Shown piece after piece: positions 58,945 through 64,000 of a DNA stretch of 64,000 bases. The first letter of the stretch is position 1; the number at the start of each line of letters is the position of its first letter. Origin of the DNA: Oceanicola granulosus HTCC2516 (GTDB lineage: Bacteria > Pseudomonadota > Alphaproteobacteria > Rhodobacterales > Rhodobacteraceae); assembly GCF_000153305.1 (NCBI RefSeq), contig NZ_CH724108.1:622632-686631 (forward strand), given 5' to 3'. The translations under genes and the position numbers were made by a program. The notes under the pieces were generated by a model. It searched no databases. It worked only from the letters and a program-made list of their open reading frames with translations, and was not told where the DNA came from.

Positions 58945-59369
58945 CAGTGTCCCGTGTTCTCCATGCTCGCCCACGGCTCCTGCGGGGGCAGGCGCTCGCC
59001 GGCCTGCAGCAGCTCGATGGAGACGTTGTCGGGCGAGCGGACGAAGGCCATGTGGCCGTCGCGCGGCGGGCGGTTGATGGTGACGCCGGCGTCCTGCAGC
59101 TTCTGGCAGGTCTCGTAGATGTTGTCGACGCTGTAGGCAAGGTGGCCGAAATGGCGGCTGTCGGACGGCAGGCCCTCGTCGCCGTCCCAGTTCCAGGTCA
59201 GCTCGACGGGGCAATCCTCCTGGCCCTCGGGCGCCATGAACACCAGCGTGAAGCGGCCGCCTTCGTTCTCGGAGCGCTTGGTCTCCTTGAGGCCGAGCAG
59301 CTCGTAGAAGGCCATGTTCTCTTCCAGGTCCTTCACCCGGACCATCGTGTGCAGGTAGCGCAGAGCCAT
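58941..59369 (-). CDS. gloA: Lactoylglutathione lyase (glyoxalase I) family
   Basis: A 142-residue VOC enzyme. Motifs: MALRYLHTMVRVKDLEENMA at the start, EGGRFTLVFMAPEG near 36, PVELTWNWDGDE near 54 (Glu ligand), HFGHLAYSVDNIYETC near 73 (His ligand), and VRSPDNVSIELLQ near 110 (Glu ligand). It detoxifies methylglyoxal with glutathione; gor in the same window supplies reduced glutathione. The first DUF1194 gene overlaps its stop. Confidence 0.9.
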   Translation of the reverse strand: MALRYLHTMVRVKDLEENMAFYELLGLKETKRSENEGGRFTLVFMAPEGQEDCPVELTWNWDGDEGLPSDSRHFGHLAYSVDNIYETCQKLQDAGVTINRPPRDGHMAFVRSPDNVSIELLQAGERLPPQEPWASMENTGHW

Positions 59370-59449
59370 TCGTCTCTCCCATGTCTGTGTCGACGCCGAA
59401 CCTAACACGGCCGTCGACGGGGGCCAGACCGGATCGGGGAGAGGGGGCC

Positions 59450-60802
59450 TCAGAAAGCGGAGCGGAAGGTCAGGCCGCCGCCGAGCGTCTCGGTCTCGAA
59501 GCGGGTGACGTTGCTGTCGGTATGGACGCGCTCGCCGTGCAGCACGGGCTGGAAGCCGTAGAACTCGACGCGCTGCACCGGCACCTCGACGCGGGTGGTG
59601 CGGCGGACGTCCTCGCGGGCGTCGAGGCGGTAGGCGGTGAGCGCGTAGTCGCGCGCCTCGATGCCGTGGAACAGGGTGACGTCGCTCTCGAACCGCCAGC
59701 CGATCCCGGCGGAGCGGGCCTCGTAGGCGCGGTCGAACCCCTCGGAGGTCACCGAGCGCCGGCCGAGGCTCAGTGTCAGCGCGCCGGGGGCGCCGAAATC
59801 GTGCGAGTAGCTCGCGTCGACGCCGACCGCCTCGGTGTCGGCGGTCTCGTGGTTGACGACGCGCTCGGCGGAGAGGCCGAAGTCGAGCCGGTCGCGCGGG
59901 CCGATGGTGACGCCGCGCCCGACCTTCAGGCGGGTGAAGTCGGACCACGCCTCGCCGCCGTACCAGAACCGCCCGGCGGTGATGGCGAAGCGCCACGGGT
60001 CGCGCCCGCCGTCGGGGGCCCAGACATGGCCGAGCCCGAGGCTGAGCTGCAGCTCGCCGTAATCCGCCCCCTCGGCGTCGGGCTTGATCTCGCGGGCCTC
60101 GTCGGAGAGCCGGTAGGTGCGTCCGTAGCCGCCGACATCGACATAGGTGAGGCTGTTGGTGCGCTCGCGCAGCCGGTAGCGCAGCTGCCCGCCGGCGGTG
60201 AACTCGGTGCCCGAGAGCGGCCGCGCGTCGCCGGTGAGGGCGAAGACGAAGGGCAGGCCGGGCAGGACGATGGTCTCGTTGGTGGTGCCGTTGTTGAGGT
60301 TGTTCGTCGGCGAGACGGAGAAGTCGACGGAGAAGCTCAGCGGGTTGCGGCGGCGCAGGTAGCGGAAGTCGTCGGCGACCGCGGCGCGGCTGGCGGCGTC
60401 CGGTGCGTGCTGGCGGGCGCGGCGCAGCCAGAACTGGGCCAACGTGTCGCGCTCCTGCCCGGCGAGGCCGACGGCGGCGAGGCGGGCGCTGGCGTAGCGC
60501 GCCGCCGGCACCTCGGCCTGCCGCCAGGCCTGCCGGGCGGCGCGCTGGGCGCTGTCGTAGTCCCGCAGCGCGACGGCGGCCTCGGCGCGCAGGATCAGCG
60601 CCGGCACGTCGGCATCGTCGCGCGCGATCAGGGCGTTGGTCATGTGCGCGGCGCTGGCCGGGTCGCCGGCGGCGAGGCGGTCGGCGGCCAGCGTCATCAA
60701 CGCCTCGGGGCTCAGCCCGGCCTCCGGCGGCGGCTCGGCCACCGCCGGACCGGCCGCGAGGCCGAGCGCGGTCGCCAGCAGCAACAGGGCGCGTCGGGTC
60801 AT
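59450..60802 (-). CDS. Slam-type outer-membrane protein (surface lipoprotein assembly modifier)
   Basis: A 450-residue protein with a signal peptide (cleavage near GPAVAEPPP, residue 22), a helical N-terminal domain with TPR-like repeats (about 28-150: ALILRAEAAVALRDYDSAQR), and a C-terminal beta-barrel (about 155-450) ending in Phe (GGGLTFRSAF), as outer-membrane barrels do. This is the Slam (DUF560) layout. Slam proteins move lipoproteins to the outside of the outer membrane. The gene directly upstream encodes a TbpB-like lipoprotein, the expected client. Confidence 0.85.
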   Translation of the reverse strand: MTRRALLLLATALGLAAGPAVAEPPPEAGLSPEALMTLAADRLAAGDPASAAHMTNALIARDDADVPALILRAEAAVALRDYDSAQRAARQAWRQAEVPAARYASARLAAVGLAGQERDTLAQFWLRRARQHAPDAASRAAVADDFRYLRRRNPLSFSVDFSVSPTNNLNNGTTNETIVLPGLPFVFALTGDARPLSGTEFTAGGQLRYRLRERTNSLTYVDVGGYGRTYRLSDEAREIKPDAEGADYGELQLSLGLGHVWAPDGGRDPWRFAITAGRFWYGGEAWSDFTRLKVGRGVTIGPRDRLDFGLSAERVVNHETADTEAVGVDASYSHDFGAPGALTLSLGRRSVTSEGFDRAYEARSAGIGWRFESDVTLFHGIEARDYALTAYRLDAREDVRRTTRVEVPVQRVEFYGFQPVLHGERVHTDSNVTRFETETLGGGLTFRSAF

Positions 60803-60813
60803 GGAGGTCGGCC

Positions 60814-61923
60814 CTAGTTGTCGTTGCCCCGGTACAGGATGAACCCGCCGGTCTCCTGCGCCGTCGCGTCGCTGCGCGGGTCGGTCGACTCGACCACCAG
60901 CACGCCGACGATCTCGCCGCCGTCGTCGGCATCGGTCGCGTCGCCCGCGAGCACGGCGTAGAACTCGCCGGTCTCGTACTCGTCGCCCGCGCCGTCGATG
61001 GAGAATATGGTGCCGGCATATTCTCCGTTGGCGTCGAAGCCGCCGCCTTCGCCCTGCTCGACCGTCAGGATCAGGTCGGGCATGGGCAGCTGGCCCTCGC
61101 CGGACCCCGAGACGATGTTGCCGTTGACGTCATAGGCGTTGCGGTTGGTCACGCGGGCGCGCACGCCCTGGTTGGTGTTGAAGTCCTCGAAGTCGATCGC
61201 CATCCGGGCGTCGCCCTCAGTGTACTCGAGCCCGCCCTGGCCGCTGAAGACCCGCATCCCGGCATAGTCGCCGGTGTAGATCGCCTGGCCGGTCTCGGGC
61301 ACCTCGAAGCCGCCCTCGCGCTGGTAGACGAACCCGCCGAAGCCGTAGTCGAGGTAGCCGCCCGTGCGCACGATGGCGAAGGAGGTGCGCGGCGCGCGCT
61401 CGCCGCCGCCGCGCCCGACGGTGTTGTCGGAGAAGCCGACGATGGCGCGGTAGGGGGTGAGCTGGTTGATCGGATCGCCGGTGAGCGAGTCGGTGTGGAT
61501 CGCCTCGGCCTCGTAGACGGCGTAGCCGTTCATGCTCGCGACGGCCTCGCCGCGGGCGTAGGTGTTGGGGCCGTCGAAGGCGAGGTTGTCGATGTAGAAG
61601 CTGTCGGTCTCGGGATCGTAGACCACCGGCTCGGTCAGCAGGCCGCCGCCGTTGCCGCTGTCGGCCTCGAAGCGCACGATGCCGGAGTCGGGCGACGGGT
61701 CGTCGGCGGAGGGTGGCAGGCGCGCGGCATCGGCGTCGACGCCCGCGTCTTCGCCGTCCGCGTCGCCGGCGTCACCGACGCCGTCGGGGGTGTCGGTGTC
61801 GTCGCCGGACGCGTCTTCGCTCGCGGTATCCTCGCCGATCTCCTCGTCGTCGAAGAACGGTTGTCCGTCGCCACAGGACGACAGGATGGCCAGCGCGGAC
61901 GCCGCAATCAGTAGCTGTTTCAT
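60814..61923 (-). CDS. TbpB-like surface lipoprotein (probable Slam substrate)
   Basis: A 369-residue lipoprotein. The signal sequence ends in lipobox LSSC (Cys17). Residues about 23-75 are a low-complexity Asp/Glu/Gly/Thr linker ([20 protein letters not shown]), then a beta-rich domain. The C-terminal half has the TbpB-type barrel pattern: [53 protein letters not shown] and [13 protein letters not shown]. It lies 11 bp upstream of the Slam gene. It may bind a host or environmental ligand; which one is unknown. Confidence 0.85.
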   Translation of the reverse strand: MKQLLIAASALAILSSCGDGQPFFDDEEIGEDTASEDASGDDTDTPDGVGDAGDADGEDAGVDADAARLPPSADDPSPDSGIVRFEADSGNGGGLLTEPVVYDPETDSFYIDNLAFDGPNTYARGEAVASMNGYAVYEAEAIHTDSLTGDPINQLTPYRAIVGFSDNTVGRGGGERAPRTSFAIVRTGGYLDYGFGGFVYQREGGFEVPETGQAIYTGDYAGMRVFSGQGGLEYTEGDARMAIDFEDFNTNQGVRARVTNRNAYDVNGNIVSGSGEGQLPMPDLILTVEQGEGGGFDANGEYAGTIFSIDGAGDEYETGEFYAVLAGDATDADDGGEIVGVLVVESTDPRSDATAQETGGFILYRGNDN

Positions 61924-62109
61924 GACCTGCTCGCTCGTAACGCCCGGAATTCGTCCCGGATCATTTGGACCGACGCTCTCAGATGCCGCCCCGCCCTGTC
62001 AACGTGGCGGCACCTCGGGGCCGGTCCGGCGCGTCGTCATGTTCCCGAATTGTCACGACGTTTCGGCAGATGTAGGTTGCACCGACCCGCAGCGCCCAAG
62101 GAGCCTCCC

Positions 62110-63015
62110 ATGACCCTCACCCCCGAGCAGCAGGCCGAGATCGACGAGCTGCGAGCCACGCCGCGGCCCACCCTGCGCGCGGTCTCGGAAGGCATGGAGG
62201 GTCATCTCTACAAGGCCAATCCGGTGCTCGACCACGGCTTCGTGCGGGTGATCGACTATATGGGCGACGATGCCGCGATCTGCCAGGCGGCGCGGGTTTC
62301 CTACGGGCGCGGCACCAAGGCGGTGAGCAACGACGAGGGGCTGATCCGCTACCTGATGCGGCACTGGCACTCGACCCCGTTCGAGATGTGCGAGGTCAAG
62401 CTGCACGTGAAGCTGCCGGTGTTCGTCGCGCGCCAGTGGATCCGTCACCGCACCGCCAACGTCAACGAATACTCCGCCCGCTACTCGATCCTCGACCGCG
62501 AGTTCTACATCCCCGAGCCCGAGAAGCTCGCCGCCCAGTCGGTGACCAACAACCAGGGCCGCGGCGAGGCGCTCGGCCCCGAGGAGGGGGCGCGGGTGCT
62601 GGAGTGGCTCAAGGCCGACGCGGCGCGGGCCTACGATCACTACGAGGCGATGATCGGGCAGGACGGCCAGCAGGGCCTCGCCCGCGAACTCGCCCGGATG
62701 AACCTGCCGGCCAACATCTACACCCAGTGGTACTGGAAGGTGGACCTGCACAACCTGTTCCACTTCCTGCGCCTGCGCGCCGACGCCCACGCGCAATACG
62801 AGATCCGCGTCTACGCCGAGGAGATCTGCCGCCTCGTCAAGGACTGGGTCCCCCACGCCTACGCCGCCTTCGAGGATTACCGCCTCGGCGGCGCCACCCT
62901 GTCGGGGAAGGCGCTGGAGTGTCTGAGGCGGATGCTCGCCGGGGAAGCGGTGACGCAGGAGACCTCCGGCATGAGCAAGGGAGAATGGCGGGAGTTCCAG
63001 GCGGTATTGGGGTAG
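62110..63015 (+). CDS. thyX: Flavin-dependent thymidylate synthase
   Basis: A 301-residue enzyme that makes dTMP with FAD and methylene-tetrahydrofolate. The ThyX motif [15 protein letters not shown] lies near 121-135, preceded by [23 protein letters not shown] 62110 begins after AGGAG (62098-62102). The upstream 186 bp also hold the promoter of the divergent lipoprotein gene. Length is normal. Confidence 0.96.
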   Translation: MTLTPEQQAEIDELRATPRPTLRAVSEGMEGHLYKANPVLDHGFVRVIDYMGDDAAICQAARVSYGRGTKAVSNDEGLIRYLMRHWHSTPFEMCEVKLHVKLPVFVARQWIRHRTANVNEYSARYSILDREFYIPEPEKLAAQSVTNNQGRGEALGPEEGARVLEWLKADAARAYDHYEAMIGQDGQQGLARELARMNLPANIYTQWYWKVDLHNLFHFLRLRADAHAQYEIRVYAEEICRLVKDWVPHAYAAFEDYRLGGATLSGKALECLRRMLAGEAVTQETSGMSKGEWREFQAVLG

Positions 63016-63026
63016 GAGGACCCGGC

Positions 63027-63052
63027 GTAGGGTGCGCATTTATTGCGCACCC
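63027..63052 (+). repeat. Second GTAG-footed hairpin (REP-like) after thyX
   Basis: GTAG (63027-63030) leads a perfect 9-bp stem GGGTGCGCA (63030-63038) / TGCGCACCC (63044-63052) with a 5-base loop. No T tract follows. It abuts the transposase relic and is of the REP type, not the same family as the other REPs here. Confidence 0.75.
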
Positions 63053-63151
63053 CCCGCGCGACCCCGCGAAGGTCATTCGGTTGTCACCGGACAGGGCCAC
63101 GGTGAAGAAGATCGTGGCCCCGCCGATCCGGGGCCGCAGGTAGCGCGACAT
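63053..63151 (-). pseudogene. REP-associated tyrosine transposase (RAYT) N-terminal relic
   Basis: From ATG 63151 about 30 residues look like the start of an IS200-type RAYT: MSRYLRPRIGGATIFFTVAL, where homologues read P.GAT.FFTV. The HUH motif and catalytic Tyr are absent, because the frame runs into the GTAG-footed hairpin. The relic is bracketed by that hairpin and REP copy 7. Confidence 0.65.
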
Positions 63152-63206
63152 GGTGCCAGCCTGCCAGCCGCCGGTTGACAAACCATTGACGCCCCCGCGT
63201 CGCCCC

Positions 63207-63230
63207 CCGTAGGCCGGGCTTCAGCCCGGC
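63207..63230 (+). repeat. REP palindrome, copy 7
   Basis: CC then GTAG and GCCGGGCTTCAGCCCGGC, in plus orientation, 56 bp from the transposase relic. Confidence 0.85.
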
Positions 63231-63253
63231 CCCCGCCGAAAGGACTCAGACCA

Positions 63254-63580
63254 ATGCACTTCTACGGCCTCTCCACCTGCGACACCTGCCGCAAGGCGCG
63301 CCGCGCGCTCGACGCCGGTGGGCGCGCCTACGAGGTGGTCGACGTGCGCGCCGACGGGCTGGCGCCGGAGGTGCTGGCCGAGATGCTCGCAGCGCTCGGG
63401 CCGGACCTCGTCAACCGGCGCTCGACCACGTGGCGCCAGCTCCCCGAGGCCGAACGGCAGCAGCCGCCCGAGGCGTTGCTCGCGGCGCATCCGACGTTGA
63501 TGAAACGGCCGGTGATCCTTGACGACGGGCGCTGGTGGCTCGGCTGGGGGCCGGAGGTTCAGGCGGCGGTGCTTGGCTAG
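63254..63580 (+). CDS. ArsC/Spx-family thioredoxin-fold protein
   Basis: A 108-residue protein with an N-terminal redox motif CDTCRKARRAL (Cys at about residues 9 and 12), KAR being typical of ArsC/Spx proteins, and the segments VNRRSTTWRQL near 54 and LMKRPVILDDGRWWLGW near 82. It could reduce arsenate or act as a regulator like Spx; no arsenic genes are nearby. GAAAGGA (63238-63244) precedes ATG 63254. Confidence 0.88.
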   Translation: MHFYGLSTCDTCRKARRALDAGGRAYEVVDVRADGLAPEVLAEMLAALGPDLVNRRSTTWRQLPEAERQQPPEALLAAHPTLMKRPVILDDGRWWLGWGPEVQAAVLG

Positions 63581-63632
63581 GCGGGCGGAGGTGCCTATCT
63601 GGAGGCGAACCAGACTCAACCGGAGCCCGCCC

Positions 63633-64000
63633 ATGCGCAACGCCGCCCTCACCCTCGGACTGATCGCCGGCCTGATCGGCATCCTCGTCGGGCTCGTCGG
63701 CTACGGCTATGCCGAGCTGACACGGATCAACTCCGACATCGCCGACACGTTCGGCCTGCTCGACAACCCGGACCTGATCCGCTTCGCTTCGTTCTTCGCG
63801 CCGCTGCTGGCCATCGCGGGCGGCGCGATGGCGAAGGCGCGGGCGCTGTGGGGCGGGGTTCTGCTGATCGTGTCGGCGGGGCTGTTCTACGGCGCGTTCG
63901 GGTTCAACATCGGGACGATGTTCCCGATCGGGTTCGCGGCGCTCGGCGGGCTGCTGGCGCTGGCGGCGGGCAAGCCGGACGAGCCGAAGGCGCATTTCTA
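63633..64000 (+). CDS. Small integral membrane protein (end of gene at window edge)
   Basis: From ATG 63633 at least 122 residues are encoded; the last two bases are TA, so the stop may be at the very edge. Four hydrophobic segments are visible: LTLGLIAGLIGILVGLVGYG, then FASFFAPLLAIAGGAMAKA, ALWGGVLLIVSAGLFYGAF and FPIGFAALGGLLALAAG. A short polar loop (LTRINSDIADTFGLLDNP) separates the first two. I do not recognise the family with certainty. CGGAGCC (63621-63627) is the ribosome site. Confidence 0.8.
   Translation, partial: MRNAALTLGLIAGLIGILVGLVGYGYAELTRINSDIADTFGLLDNPDLIRFASFFAPLLAIAGGAMAKARALWGGVLLIVSAGLFYGAFGFNIGTMFPIGFAALGGLLALAAGKPDEPKAHF

Noticed and set aside
63027..63052. The hairpin after thyX as an intrinsic terminator.
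   Set aside because: No T tract follows and it has a GTAG foot next to a transposase relic, so a REP-type element is the better call.

Overview
The window is a GC-rich (about 70 percent) chromosomal segment of an alphaproteobacterium. The gene content fits the order Rhodobacterales: glycine betaine demethylase genes, a hflK-hflC-DUF2065 run, rnpB next to rpmG, a betaine-lipid-type methyltransferase relic, and coding regions whose third codon positions are almost always G or C. No plasmid, phage or CRISPR genes are visible. Genes are packed in short operons, often with ATGA or TGATG overlaps, and both strands are used.

Layout. 1-9.3 kb: a glutaredoxin-MauE membrane protein, a DUF305 protein, an XRE regulator, a DUF2061-desaturase pair, a DMT transporter, a Nudix hydrolase, DUF983, DUF1992 and valS. 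9.4-21.5 kb: a complete amino-sugar catabolic locus. A GH20 hexosaminidase and a GntR regulator are divergent from an ABC importer, a Gfo/Idh/MocA oxidoreductase, two SIS-domain proteins, a ROK kinase and NagA. The GH20 enzyme has no signal peptide, so import of beta-GlcNAc oligosaccharides, hydrolysis in the cytoplasm, phosphorylation, deacetylation and deamination/isomerisation is the likely route. 21.5-23.8 kb: a decaying lipid-like cluster with an intact ketosynthase III and metallo-hydrolase between a truncated methyltransferase and an internally deleted epimerase. 23.8-27.2 kb: gbcB and gbcA with a divergent LysR regulator. 27.2-43.6 kb: housekeeping genes (tRNA-Glu, recJ, gatCA, rnpB, rpmG, sdaA, rpiA, gor, hflKC). 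43.6-48.3 kb: an RluE-type pseudouridine synthase, an ornithine decarboxylase with a structured leader, DUF3422, a nucleoside hydrolase and an EF-hand protein. 48.3-51.5 kb: acetolactate synthase genes with a toxin-antitoxin module between the two subunit genes and an attenuation leader. 51.8-64 kb: cvpA, radA, a THUMP methyltransferase, a DegT-type aminotransferase, tandem DUF1194 proteins with gloA, a Slam-type outer-membrane protein with its probable surface lipoprotein, thyX, an ArsC-like protein and a small membrane protein.

Non-coding structure is rich. A GTAG-preceded REP palindrome occurs at least seven times, a second GTAG hairpin abuts a relic of a REP-associated transposase, and a separate 27-31 bp intergenic repeat occurs five times. 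The amino-sugar locus is strikingly dense in the word TGTCCG/CGGACA, often as tight inverted repeats. The observations I rate highest are this word, the Slam-lipoprotein pair, the REP/RAYT relic, the ilv leader peptide with attenuator, the TA insertion and the ornithine decarboxylase leader. All counts were made by eye, and family assignments come from recognised motifs, not database searches.
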